Source: Neobacillus driksii (GTDB lineage: Bacteria > Bacillota > Bacilli > Bacillales > Cytobacillaceae). Taken from it: DNA of 64,000 nt. The notes below the pieces were generated by a model that saw only the letters and a list, made by a program, of their open reading frames with translations, ran no database searches and was not told the DNA's origin. The position numbers and the translations under genes are program-made. The stretch is taken from positions 246,932-310,931 of the forward strand of contig NZ_JACCBX010000001.1 of assembly GCF_013409995.1 (NCBI RefSeq), read 5' to 3'. This document shows positions 39,769-48,625 of this stretch, one piece after another. Numbering within the stretch: the stretch's first letter is position 1; every line of letters begins with the position of its first letter.

Positions 39769-41067
39769 TCAAAATGCCTCCGCACTTTTCTTCACTACTT
39801 TTTCCGCTTCAAGCTCCGGATGGACCCTTCGTATGACGGCAGGTCTTAAAAGAGTAAGGACTACACACACACATACTCCAGATGACAGGAGCAGAACCCA
39901 TTCTGCAGGAAATACATCATATAGAAATCCATAAAGCACCATACCTAATGGTGATAAAGCCATTGCTACTGTTTCAATAAGCGAAAATACACGCCCCTTA
40001 TATTCATCGGCAATTTGTTTTTGCATCATCACCTGGGTTGGCGTATTGACGAAAACAATACACACTCCTAACACAAATTGAAGAAGAATATAGTAGCCAA
40101 ACATGATGTTATAAGACATGGTAAAGAGTAAAGGTAAAGTGGCACTTCCCATGATGAGCCCCATGAGAATAATACCCCTTTTTGAAACCAACAACGGAAA
40201 TTTTATCTCTTTCCGGATGGAGAGATAAATCGATAACAGCAGCATGCCAACAGCAAAGGCACCTTCCGTAAAACCAAAATGATGGGAAAGCATTTTTAAT
40301 TTTTCAATAAGAATAAACGAATATCCAACCTGATAGGCACTGAAAAGAAAATTAACGAATAACGCAATCCAGATAATGGTCATCAACATCGGCTGTAATT
40401 TTAAATAGGATACCCCAGCCTTCATTCCTTGCCACATGGATTCTTTCTGTTTATCGACTGTTTCTGACTTTTGAGAAGCAAACAATGTGAAATTCATCGT
40501 GGCGTCTAGAACGATGGCAGCCGTCGAAGCGGCCATAAAAAAGATGAGGAACACTGGCATGGAAATCACTCCATACAAGAGGCCTCCGACTGCTGGAGAG
40601 GCAATAGCCGCAAAGGATACGGACATTTGGTTTAATGACATGGCTTTTTGAATTCTTGCTTCGTCCACAAGTCCTGTTATAGAAGAGGTGAACGCTACGC
40701 TGGAAAACATGGATGTTAGGGAGAGGAGGCAGGTAGTGATATAGATTGCGGTTAGAGATAATCCAAAGGTGACACTGACGACTAATAACCCCCCGATGGC
40801 CAAGGTCGTCGCTATTTGTGAGATAATCGCGATTCTTTTCCGTGGGTACTTATCGATGATATAACCTGCAAATGGGGCTGCGATGGTCCGAGGTAATACA
40901 TTGCAAATCAAGTTCAACGCAAAACTTTTCGCCGAACCAGTAGCCTGCAATATATAAAAACTAATAGCAAATGAATATACCTGCGATCCAAAAGATGCAA
41001 TCAGTTTGCTTATGGTAAAAGTCCAAAGATGATACGTGGCTTTTTTCAACATCATACTGTTATTCAT
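39769..41067 (-). CDS. MFS transporter, probable drug exporter
   Basis: Four hundred and thirty-two residues from the ATG at 41067, which has GAGGAG 5 bases upstream; an in-frame ATG at 41085 has no such site. Twelve helices with the EntS/MFS-3-like pattern (SKLIASFGSQVYSFAISFYIL, PFAGYIIDKYPRKRIAIISQ as the loop 2-3 motif). It diverges from an XRE-TPR regulator, with three palindromic sites between, one of them 26 bases from this start. Export of a toxic compound controlled by that regulator is the likely role. Confidence 0.88.
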   Translation of the reverse strand: MNNSMMLKKATYHLWTFTISKLIASFGSQVYSFAISFYILQATGSAKSFALNLICNVLPRTIAAPFAGYIIDKYPRKRIAIISQIATTLAIGGLLVVSVTFGLSLTAIYITTCLLSLTSMFSSVAFTSSITGLVDEARIQKAMSLNQMSVSFAAIASPAVGGLLYGVISMPVFLIFFMAASTAAIVLDATMNFTLFASQKSETVDKQKESMWQGMKAGVSYLKLQPMLMTIIWIALFVNFLFSAYQVGYSFILIEKLKMLSHHFGFTEGAFAVGMLLLSIYLSIRKEIKFPLLVSKRGIILMGLIMGSATLPLLFTMSYNIMFGYYILLQFVLGVCIVFVNTPTQVMMQKQIADEYKGRVFSLIETVAMALSPLGMVLYGFLYDVFPAEWVLLLSSGVCVCVVLTLLRPAVIRRVHPELEAEKVVKKSAEAF

Positions 41068-41092
41068 AAAATCTCCTCTTTTCATTCAGTAA

Positions 41093-41224
41093 GTTTAATT
41101 TAATTAAACAAATCATAACATGAGGTTTTTACCAAATCAAGCAGAAAGTTTAATTTAATTAAACAAATTTATTTTTATCTCGTTTATATCTTTCAAATTA
41201 TGGGTAAGTTTAATATAATTAAAC
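41093..41224. promoter_or_regulatory. Three palindromic operators between MFS and XRE-TPR genes
   Basis: GTTTAATTTAATTAAAC at 41093-41109 and 41148-41164, and GTTTAATATAATTAAAC at 41208-41224. Each is a 17-bp inverted repeat (GTTTAATT/AATTAAAC). The outer copies flank the two divergent starts. They are probably bound by the XRE-TPR protein. Confidence 0.75.
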
Positions 41225-41254
41225 AAAGAAACGTTTTAAGGAGTTGCTCTTTAC

Positions 41255-42493
41255 ATGTTAGGGGACCGAATACGAAAATTGCGAAAGCAGAAAAAGCTGA
41301 CGCTTGAAGCACTAGCAGGACTAGGACTTACCAAGGGCATGCTTAGCTTAATCGAGAACAATAAAGCACAGCCCTCTATGGAGAGCCTTGCCTATATTGC
41401 TGAGGGATTAGGGGTGGAAGTAACTGATTTATTAGAGGAAGTCAGTACATTGGAATTAAGAGAGGTTCTTGAAAAAGCAGAAAAGCTGTACAATGAAAAA
41501 AAGGAAAAAGCAACAGATAAGTATAAACAGCTTTTAACCCTGCTGGAACCCTATATAAAAAACCTTCCCCAAGGGTATGAGGCAGCACGATTGTTAGACA
41601 TTTACAGCAGGAGTCTATATGAAGAAAAGCGTTTTGGCTGGGAAGAGTTATCTAACCAAGCTGCGACTATGTATGACAAGATGAATGTAACAGCTAATCG
41701 AGCGCAAATTGCCATATTTCGTTCTATGGTAAAGTTCATTGAACATGATTATTCCAACGCATTAGAGATCTTACTGAGCGAACGAACGGAAATTGAATCC
41801 AATCATGTCTATATCGACCCCATGACACAGGTTGACCTTGACTATACAGAAGCTATTCTTTATTTTGCGGTTGGTGAGTATGAGACGGCCTCTCATGTGA
41901 TGGAAAATGCTTTAATTTTTTCAAAAAAGCACCGAATCTTTTATCGTACGGATGATTTATACAGAATCGGTGCCGGACAGGCCATGATGTTTCGTGATAA
42001 AGAAAAGAGAGAGCTTTATTTACGTAAGTTAAAGCAATACGGTGAGTTTGCTGAGGATACATTATCCATCCTCGTTCATAATCTGCTCATTGCTATGACT
42101 TTAATTGCTGAAAACAAAGAGTACGCCAGGGCGCTTGAAATCCTTGACCAGTACTTAGGCAACCCCCAAGAAGAAGAAGTGGTGGAGTGGCTTTATAGAA
42201 TGGAAAAAGGAAAGGCTTTTTATGGTCTTGGAAAATTTACGGAAGCGATACATGAATTTGAAAAAGTAGAGACTCCGACCACTACTCACCATCCATTTGA
42301 TTTATCACTTTTTTATGTTCGTTATTCATACAAAGCTTTATGCCATTTTAAACTTGGCGAAATGGAAAATGCGCTTCAATCTGCCGAATTGGCAGTGAAG
42401 AAATTCGAAAATATCCCATACTTGCCTTTCAAGGAATTTGCGATTGAGACGTACAATGCTATTCTTGCAAAAATAAACCCCGTACAAAACTAA
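41255..42493 (+). CDS. XRE-family regulator with TPR repeats (RRNPP-like)
   Basis: Four hundred and twelve residues. An N-terminal XRE helix-turn-helix (LGDRIRKLRKQKKLTLEALAG, MLSLIENNKAQPSMESL) is followed from about residue 70 by helical TPR-type repeats to the end. This layout is shared with PlcR, NprR and Rgg-type regulators that bind peptides or other ligands in the TPR part. AAGGAG is 11 bases before the ATG. No small peptide gene of the PapR/NprX type was found next to it. It probably controls itself and the MFS gene through the palindromes between them. Confidence 0.87.
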   Translation: MLGDRIRKLRKQKKLTLEALAGLGLTKGMLSLIENNKAQPSMESLAYIAEGLGVEVTDLLEEVSTLELREVLEKAEKLYNEKKEKATDKYKQLLTLLEPYIKNLPQGYEAARLLDIYSRSLYEEKRFGWEELSNQAATMYDKMNVTANRAQIAIFRSMVKFIEHDYSNALEILLSERTEIESNHVYIDPMTQVDLDYTEAILYFAVGEYETASHVMENALIFSKKHRIFYRTDDLYRIGAGQAMMFRDKEKRELYLRKLKQYGEFAEDTLSILVHNLLIAMTLIAENKEYARALEILDQYLGNPQEEEVVEWLYRMEKGKAFYGLGKFTEAIHEFEKVETPTTTHHPFDLSLFYVRYSYKALCHFKLGEMENALQSAELAVKKFENIPYLPFKEFAIETYNAILAKINPVQN

Positions 42494-42505
42494 GTGTACG
42501 GGGTT
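42476..42505 (+). terminator. Terminator overlapping the XRE-TPR stop codon
   Basis: AACCCCGTACA (42476-42486) and TGTACGGGGTT (42495-42505). The left arm encodes the last residues and the TAA at 42491-42493 is in the loop; a TCTTCTTTT tail follows. Confidence 0.8.
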
Positions 42506-42544
42506 CTTCTTTTGTTTGAATCTAGCTCGAGCACTGGTTCGATA

Positions 42545-44707
42545 TTACATTCCACGTTCAAACCCTCGTTTAAACTTTGGTTTTATTTTTCGGTCGAACG
42601 TTGTACCCACACCAGGTTCGAGAGTACTATTAGACTCATTTCCAATCACTTTAAAACTATCCTTTGTAACTTGATAGGAAGGAACTTCATGTGTATGTTT
42701 AGCTTTTTTCTTTTGAGCTTTTGGAAGTTTATATAACACTCCGACTTTTACTTGCTGAACTTCTTTTACTCCTTGGATAATCAGCTGCATTGCAAAAATC
42801 GCCATCATGAAAGCCGCTAAGATCCACAAGTACCAGTAGCGACCTGAAGCAATGGTTGTTCTTCCTAACTCCCCAATTAATCCAGACCATTCATGGGTAA
42901 TCGACATCGGCGGATCCGCACCCATTGGATCAAAGTCTAGTTTGGTCCCGCCAAAGAAAAATTTAAAGATCCCTAAATGGATAAAAATTAATAGAACTTG
43001 GATAAATTGTGTTCCTAATAAGATCGTTAAACGGGCACCAATATGCGGGAAGATGTGCCGCCAGAAGAGATGAAATCTGCTCCCGCCTAAAACGCGCGCA
43101 CTTGCAATGAATTCATAGTCAAGAACTCGCTTTATCTCTTTTCCTAGTAGAACACTCGTTAACGGAACGACCAGGATGGTTAAAATGAACATTTCAAGTA
43201 AAATCCGTTCGGTAAACGTATAGGTAAATTCATAGCCAAAACCGGTAAATGCCGGCATTAAGATCGGCGCCAACAGAATATATGCCACCAAGCTTAATGG
43301 CAGGAAATGAATCGAATCGATTAACTTTGCAAGCCATTGCTGGGTGCGGGGTCCTAAATAAAAGGCATAAATAACACCAAACAAAAGCCCGCCAACTACA
43401 CGCAATAAGGCGATAAGTAAAGCAAAGATCAGCGTATATTTCGCGCCAATGACTAATTGGTCAAAAAGGCTGAACCCTAATTTATCGGAACCAAAGAAAA
43501 AGGGCTTTGTGGGAGCATGCGGCATTGCACTCAGCAGCTTTACACCGTCTTCTGAATAATAAAGTCTTACTTGGTCAACATGATTATCAGTTGTGACCGA
43601 ATAAATAATGCTATAACTGATGGTTACTATGAAAAATAAAGCTCCAATTGCAAATTTCCAATTTTTCATATGACGGTAAAAAGTAAAGAATGCATTGATG
43701 AATGGACGGAAAGGCGATAATTTTCTTAGGTTAATCGATTTAATAGAATAAAGGATGTTTTCAAAAAACCTCTTTGTTCCCTCCACCATATTTCCAATGC
43801 GTGATATTTGCCACCAGGATCTCCGTCTTGTTTCATAAGATAATGGCAGGTCTTCTTTAAGCCAAATATCTACTAATTGGAACAGAAAGTAAAAAGGTGT
43901 AAAAATAAGACCCAAAGTAACAAAAATGGTTATAGGTTTGAAGTTATCAAGTAAGTAGAAGGTTAGTCCGTGGACGTTAAACACACGCTCAATGATAAAT
44001 TGGCTAGAAAGTGTTCCCCAAATAATAATCTTGATATGATGAAACGAAAGGGGCATGATATTTTTTAAGATATGTCTAATTAAGATATTTAATTTGTCTA
44101 TCCCTTTGCTTTTTATAAAGGTGACATATACCTTCAAAAACTCTTCCTCAATCATAAGGAGAAGGATTTTGAACATGGATACAAGCGGTAAAATCGCCAA
44201 CGTGACAATCGGAGCAAAGTAGGCCTTTTCGGTAAAGCTGGCGACCCGAAATAAATCCACTCCAAACGACTTAAAGATCATAATCGATAATACTTGTAAT
44301 AAGGTAGCGAGTATCAAGTCTGGAACAGATTCCAACACATCAAGTAATCTCTTGATGGGACTAAGCACGATTTTAGGTAAAAAGGCCGACCCCAATGCGA
44401 GAAAAAGGGCAATACTAAAGCCTGCCAAAAGAGCACCTAACAGGATTTGCATGGAATAAATAAATGCCGGCCCCATAATCTCCATCATTGGAGCACCACC
44501 CGCTTGCGACCTTTCGAATTGATAGACCCAAGACTCTGGTTTCATTAAGTCCTTCCCAAACGAGAATAATTGTGCAAAATACCCTGTTGATTCTGGAGTT
44601 CCTCTAGTGGAAAAATATTGTGGAAAAATACTCACACAAAATATAGATACCATTCCAAGTAGATAGTATGTAAATAATCTAATTAACCTCAAAATCTCCC
44701 ACCTCAT
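42545..44707 (-). CDS. Fused two-domain ABC permease (DppB-DppC type)
   Basis: Seven hundred and twenty residues. Residues about 1-310 resemble a DppB/OppB-type permease (EAA-like loop YVTFIKSKGIDKLNILIRHI), and about 350-690 a DppC/OppC-type permease (long outer segment, then EFIASARVLGGSRFHLFWRHI as EAA loop). A hydrophilic tail of about 60 residues follows. Normally these are two proteins. No binding protein or ATPase gene is near. ATG 44707 lacks a good binding site, while TTG at 44692 has GAGGTGGGAG just before it and may be the true start. The substrate is unknown; peptide or nickel are typical for the family. Confidence 0.82.
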   Translation of the reverse strand: MRWEILRLIRLFTYYLLGMVSIFCVSIFPQYFSTRGTPESTGYFAQLFSFGKDLMKPESWVYQFERSQAGGAPMMEIMGPAFIYSMQILLGALLAGFSIALFLALGSAFLPKIVLSPIKRLLDVLESVPDLILATLLQVLSIMIFKSFGVDLFRVASFTEKAYFAPIVTLAILPLVSMFKILLLMIEEEFLKVYVTFIKSKGIDKLNILIRHILKNIMPLSFHHIKIIIWGTLSSQFIIERVFNVHGLTFYLLDNFKPITIFVTLGLIFTPFYFLFQLVDIWLKEDLPLSYETRRRSWWQISRIGNMVEGTKRFFENILYSIKSINLRKLSPFRPFINAFFTFYRHMKNWKFAIGALFFIVTISYSIIYSVTTDNHVDQVRLYYSEDGVKLLSAMPHAPTKPFFFGSDKLGFSLFDQLVIGAKYTLIFALLIALLRVVGGLLFGVIYAFYLGPRTQQWLAKLIDSIHFLPLSLVAYILLAPILMPAFTGFGYEFTYTFTERILLEMFILTILVVPLTSVLLGKEIKRVLDYEFIASARVLGGSRFHLFWRHIFPHIGARLTILLGTQFIQVLLIFIHLGIFKFFFGGTKLDFDPMGADPPMSITHEWSGLIGELGRTTIASGRYWYLWILAAFMMAIFAMQLIIQGVKEVQQVKVGVLYKLPKAQKKKAKHTHEVPSYQVTKDSFKVIGNESNSTLEPGVGTTFDRKIKPKFKRGFERGM

Positions 44708-44830
44708 TTCTCATTCAAAGTCATTACATTTGTATAATAGAAGTAGTTTCCCGCAAAAAAAATTATATTCTAAATATTCCCCCTTTTCAACCTACCTGAA
44801 AGATAAGAAAGCAACTATGAACTTAGGTTA

Positions 44831-45075
44831 CTGTCTAGCTCCAGCGCCTAGGGGCTCGGGGTCATAAGCGTGTCTAGTTTCGGCTCCTTGGGACTCGAGT
44901 CATAAGCCGCCCCCTGAAGAAGGCAAAAAGCGCCTTCTTGCAGTGGCCGTCTTATGCCTTCGTCCCAGGGCAGTCGCCTCCACATTTCTGACAATCCGTC
45001 AAGAAGGTTAAAGAACAACCTTCTCGCCGGCTCGTCTTATGCCTGTCGCCCCTGGCAAGGCGCTTCCGCTTTTCG
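44831..45075. repeat. GC-rich structured repeat element
   Basis: About 245 bases, much more GC-rich than the flanks. The ends are inversely related (CAGCGCCTAGGGGC near the left, GCCCCTGGCAAGGCGCTT near the right), with internal pairs such as CATAAGCCGC/CTTATGCC and AGAAGGC/GCCTTCT and AGAAGGTT/AACCTTCT. The left end CTGTCTAGCTCCAGCGCC is a sequence I recognise as widespread in Bacillus intergenic regions. It has no coding capacity. It separates the permease gene from galE. Confidence 0.65.
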
Positions 45076-45192
45076 GGTTTCCAATATTTACAACATTCAA
45101 GTTTTGGACGTAATGGGGGGTGGATTTGTTACAATGATTTTGTGATAAAATGAAACTTATAAGAAAAATTTTTTGTATAAGGGGAAATGACA

Positions 45193-46164
45193 ATGATTCT
45201 CGTTGTTGGCGGTGCTGGTTATATCGGCAGTCATCTTGTTAAGGAATTAGTGGAAAAGGAAGAGGTAATTGTACTAGATAACCTGTCTACAGGTCATCGT
45301 GAAGCGATCGATACAAGAGCCATTTTTGTACAGGGAGATCTCGGAAATGAAGAAGACCTGCAAATGATTTTCTCTAGTTATCCCATTAAGGCTGTTATGC
45401 ATTTTGCTGCTTTTAGCCTAGTAGGAGAGTCTGTGGTTGATCCTCTTAAATATTATGAAAATAATGTCGCAGCTACGTTAACGCTTCTAAAAGTAATGAT
45501 GAAAAACAATATTAAGAACTTTATTTTCTCTTCTACTGCGGCTACATATGGTATCCCAAATGTTGAGATTATTAATGAACAAACCGTCACAGCTCCTATC
45601 AATCCTTATGGCCATTCTAAATTAATGATAGAGCAAATGCTTTCTGATTTTTCGAAGGCATATGGTTTGAACTATGTAATTCTACGGTATTTTAATGCGG
45701 CTGGGGCACATGAATCTTCTAAAATTGGTGAAAGTCATGACCCAGAAACGCATTTAATTCCTATCATTCTTCAACAGCTTTTAGGTCAACGTGAAAAAGT
45801 GGCTGTTTTCGGCTGTGATTATGACACGGCTGACGGTACATGTATTCGCGATTACATTCATGTTACTGATTTAGCAAGCGCCCATATCCTTGCATTAGAG
45901 GCTTTATTAAGTGGAAAGAAAAGTGCAGAGATTTATAATTTAGGAAATGGTCTTGGCTATTCGGTAAAAGAGGTTATAGAGACGTGTGAAAGAGTAACCG
46001 GGGTAAAAGCGAATGTTGAAATGGCTGATCGTCGTGCTGGAGATCCAGCAAGACTGGTAGCTTCTTCACAAAAGATTTACAATCAATTAGGCTGGAAAGC
46101 AGAGCGGAATTTGGAACAGATTATTGCAGATGCTTGGAGATGGCATAACAATCAGCAGTATTAA
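45193..46164 (+). CDS. galE: UDP-glucose 4-epimerase
   Basis: Three hundred and twenty-three residues from the ATG at 45193 (AAGGGG 8 bases upstream; ATG 45187 is too close to it). The Rossmann motif VVGGAGYIGSH, SSTAATYG with the catalytic Ser/Thr region, YGHSK with Tyr and Lys, LRYFNAAGAH, and GDPARLVAS near the end are all GalE type. It interconverts UDP-glucose and UDP-galactose for galactose use or cell-wall and capsule precursors. Monocistronic with its own terminator. Confidence 0.95.
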   Translation: MILVVGGAGYIGSHLVKELVEKEEVIVLDNLSTGHREAIDTRAIFVQGDLGNEEDLQMIFSSYPIKAVMHFAAFSLVGESVVDPLKYYENNVAATLTLLKVMMKNNIKNFIFSSTAATYGIPNVEIINEQTVTAPINPYGHSKLMIEQMLSDFSKAYGLNYVILRYFNAAGAHESSKIGESHDPETHLIPIILQQLLGQREKVAVFGCDYDTADGTCIRDYIHVTDLASAHILALEALLSGKKSAEIYNLGNGLGYSVKEVIETCERVTGVKANVEMADRRAGDPARLVASSQKIYNQLGWKAERNLEQIIADAWRWHNNQQY

Positions 46165-46171
46165 ACAACAA

Positions 46172-46206
46172 ACCCTTGTCCGTTTCCGGGCAAGGGTATT
46201 TTTTAT
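46172..46206 (+). terminator. Terminator of galE
   Basis: ACCCTTGTCCG and CGGGCAAGGGT around a TTTC loop, followed by ATTTTTT. Confidence 0.85.
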
Positions 46207-46211
46207 ATGGC

Positions 46212-46325
46212 CTAAAATATAAAATGAATGATTATTTTTATCCAACCGAAAAACGCAATCCATAGTGGTACACTTAATGAAGTGCCCCAAACTAGTCCAT
46301 AGGCGAAATTACCCTGCTCGTCCAT
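46212..46325 (-). CDS. 37-residue membrane peptide
   Basis: A minus-strand frame with GGGAGTGG 5 bases before its ATG encodes MDEQGNFAYGLVWGT, then a hydrophobic stretch (LSVPLWIAFFGWIKIIIHFIF) to the stop. It is an acidic-start single-pass membrane miniprotein. Stop is 8 bases from the galE terminator. No family recognised. The strong binding site and compact hydrophobic design argue that it is real. Confidence 0.6.
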   Translation of the reverse strand: MDEQGNFAYGLVWGTSLSVPLWIAFFGWIKIIIHFIF

Positions 46326-46645
46326 AAAATCCACTCCCTAGTAGTAGTTGTAGATTAATATTTCTGTTTTCCAATTGTTATACTGATTATAATGTTAAAC
46401 GCTTACACTCACAATAATACAAATGATTTATTTTACAGTGCTTAACTTGAAAAATAGAGACAAAAGCACTAAACACGTTTCGATAATTAACTTTATCAAA
46501 AAGGGAATGGGAAAAAACGAAAAGCTTGTCATTAGTATCTGCTTTTGTTTTCGACTGGTTTCTATCAAACTGACCTGCTTTATTTCGACAGGTTATTTTC
46601 TAGGAAATTAATATAGGCTTTCTTTAAATGAGATTGAGCGCTTTT
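46326..46645. other. Intergenic region without a supported gene
   Basis: About 320 A/T-rich bases. A 62-codon plus-strand frame (46423-46611) has no binding site and Lys/Cys-rich noise-like composition. Two related 13-mers, TTTCGACTGGTTT (46549) and TTTCGACAGGTTA (46582), are 33 bases apart; their meaning is unclear. Confidence 0.4.
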
Positions 46646-46661
46646 AATCAAACGTTTGATT
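46646..46661. promoter_or_regulatory. Perfect 16-bp palindrome upstream of the GGDEF-EAL gene
   Basis: AATCAAACGTTTGATT, a perfect inverted repeat of the size bound by TetR-type dimers, 20 bases before a small frame that precedes the GGDEF-EAL gene. Confidence 0.5.
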
Positions 46662-46681
46662 AGTTATAGAAGGTGAAAAAA

Positions 46682-46744
46682 ATGTCTGAGTTTGTTGATA
46701 TCTATCACAGCTATATGCGGGAATATGGTATATCGTCTCATTAA
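46682..46744 (+). CDS. 20-residue leader peptide or gene remnant
   Basis: ATG at 46682 with GAAGGTG 6-7 bases upstream encodes MSEFVDIYHSYMREYGISSH and stops 41 bases before the GGDEF-EAL start. The good initiation site suggests translation. It may be a leader peptide, or the first codons of a gene otherwise deleted. No family can be named. Confidence 0.35.
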   Translation: MSEFVDIYHSYMREYGISSH

Positions 46745-46785
46745 GCAGATGTTTGATTCTCCGGAACGTAGAAAGGAGATTTCTC

Positions 46786-48591
46786 TTGAGATATGAGATT
46801 AAAAATTCAGATTTAAGTACTTTCGTCGAAGGATGTAAACCCTTACTTTTAGCTATGCCCTATCCATGTTACGTAATGGATTTGGAGGGCAGTATTGTTT
46901 TTTCGAATGAAGCTGTTCAAGAATTAACAGGTTGTGAAAGACATCCTGATTATCAATGGAATTTTGTCACGTTTTTAGAAGAAGAAGAGATTGATAAGAC
47001 GATTGAGCATATTAATACTGTCCTCAAAGGAGAAAGGAAGAGTATTCAAACAAAGATTAGAAATCGGAACGGTCAAGTAATAGATGTAAATATTCTTTCT
47101 ATTCCCGTTAAAGTAGATGGTGTAATTCTAGGTATTTGCGGCTATATTACCAGCACAGCAAATGAAAAGAATCTTTCACCTTCTACTACTCGGAATTGGG
47201 ATACTATTATTACTGGTATTAAGAGGATTGATCAAATCGTTGTGGATAGTACAAAGAGGAAAAAAGCAGAGGAAAAATTAACGTATTTAGCTTTTCATGA
47301 TTCTTTGACAGGTCTGCCAAACCGAAGGAAATTGGATTATGAGCTTCATAAAACGTTAAATGAAGCAAAGGAAAAGAAAATAAAGGTCGGGGTACTATTC
47401 TTGGATCTCGATCGATTTAAATATATCAATGATTCTCTTGGTCACAAAATGGGAGATAAGGTTTTACAGGTTATTGCAGACCGGTTGAAGGGCAGTTTGG
47501 AGAGTGATGATACAATCTCACGTCAAGGCGGGGATGAGTTTGTCATCTTGCTAAATAACGTGAACACAAAGGAGGAACTTCATGAAGCAGCAGCCAGAAT
47601 TAATAGAATAATTGCAGAACCAATCGGACTCCTTGGTCATGAATATGTACTCAATGCCAGTATTGGAATGAGTATTTTTCCTGATCATGGGTATGAGGCA
47701 GAAGGATTAATTCAGAAGGCAGACCAAGCGATGTACCTTGCAAAGGAAAGCGGAGTAGGAATACAGTCCTATGAATTAGGAATGGCGAAAAGTCTATCAC
47801 GAAAACTGCTGCTAGAGCAATACCTTCATAAAGCCATAGAAAAGAATGAATTATATCTGGTGTATCAACCAATCGTTGATGTGTATGGAAAACAGGTGAT
47901 CGGGGTAGAAGCACTTCTGCGTTGGCAGCACCCCGTTTTAGGGGCGATATCACCAGGAGAATTTATCCAAATTGCCGAAGAGTCAGATTTAATCATAAAA
48001 TTAAGCAATTGGGTATTGGAGACTGCCTGTAGACAACGTAAAATATGGACAGATATGAACTTGCCACCATTCTATGTCTCTATTAATGTACCTGCGAGGC
48101 AAATTAATTTGGAATCTTTTCTTGAAAGTGTTAAGGACGCTTTAGCACGCCATCAGTTACCTGCTAATCTGTTAAAAATTGAAATCACAGAAAGAACAGC
48201 GATGACCAATGTCCAGCAAACATTGCACACGATAAAAGAATTACAGGATAAAGGAGTCGACATCATTCTTGATGATTTTGGGGTTGGTTACTCGTCCATT
48301 AGTTATCTCGTTCAATATCCATTTAATACGATAAAAATTGATAAATCCTTTATTGAAGGGTTAGAGAATAAAAATCAGCGTTCTGTCTGTCGAACATTAG
48401 TGGCAATGGGAAGAAACCTTGGAATGAATGTGGTAGCAGAGGGAGTTGAAGAGTTAGAGCAATATCAATTTTTATGCAGTATTGGCTGCCATAACATGCA
48501 GGGATATTATTTTAGCAGACCAACTAGTGTGGAAATGGTCGAAACGTTCTTTACTCCTGAACAGAAGGGCTTAAAAGGAAAATTCAAATAA
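46786..48591 (+). CDS. PAS-GGDEF-EAL cyclic-di-GMP enzyme
   Basis: Six hundred and one residues from the TTG at 46786 (AAAGGAG 7 bases upstream). PAS domain at about 20-130 (CYVMDLEGSIVFSNEAVQEL), GGDEF domain at about 165-325 with an intact RQGGDEF active site and DLDRFKYINDSLGH, and EAL domain at about 345-590 with EALLRW, SINVPARQ, EITERT, LDDFG, IKIDKSF and AEGVEE, i.e. all expected metal and catalytic residues. Both synthesis and hydrolysis of cyclic-di-GMP are therefore possible. No membrane helices, so it is a cytoplasmic sensor through PAS. Regulation may involve the palindrome at 46646. Confidence 0.92.
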   Translation: MRYEIKNSDLSTFVEGCKPLLLAMPYPCYVMDLEGSIVFSNEAVQELTGCERHPDYQWNFVTFLEEEEIDKTIEHINTVLKGERKSIQTKIRNRNGQVIDVNILSIPVKVDGVILGICGYITSTANEKNLSPSTTRNWDTIITGIKRIDQIVVDSTKRKKAEEKLTYLAFHDSLTGLPNRRKLDYELHKTLNEAKEKKIKVGVLFLDLDRFKYINDSLGHKMGDKVLQVIADRLKGSLESDDTISRQGGDEFVILLNNVNTKEELHEAAARINRIIAEPIGLLGHEYVLNASIGMSIFPDHGYEAEGLIQKADQAMYLAKESGVGIQSYELGMAKSLSRKLLLEQYLHKAIEKNELYLVYQPIVDVYGKQVIGVEALLRWQHPVLGAISPGEFIQIAEESDLIIKLSNWVLETACRQRKIWTDMNLPPFYVSINVPARQINLESFLESVKDALARHQLPANLLKIEITERTAMTNVQQTLHTIKELQDKGVDIILDDFGVGYSSISYLVQYPFNTIKIDKSFIEGLENKNQRSVCRTLVAMGRNLGMNVVAEGVEELEQYQFLCSIGCHNMQGYYFSRPTSVEMVETFFTPEQKGLKGKFK

Positions 48592-48617
48592 GGCCGGAGA
48601 ACGTATTGACTCCGGCC
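48592..48617. terminator. Terminator hairpin between convergent genes
   Basis: GGCCGGAG (48592-48599) and CTCCGGCC (48610-48617), 8 bp GC-rich stem. The T-rich side is on the minus strand, so it suits the GNAT gene best. Confidence 0.6.
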
Positions 48618-48625
48618 CTAATCTA

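Noticed and set aside
44954..45145. Frames within the repeat upstream of galE
   Set aside because: They follow from the GC-rich inverted repeats and show no protein-like composition.
46423..46611. 62-codon plus-strand frame
   Set aside because: No Shine-Dalgarno, no family pattern, and composition like random A/T-rich DNA.
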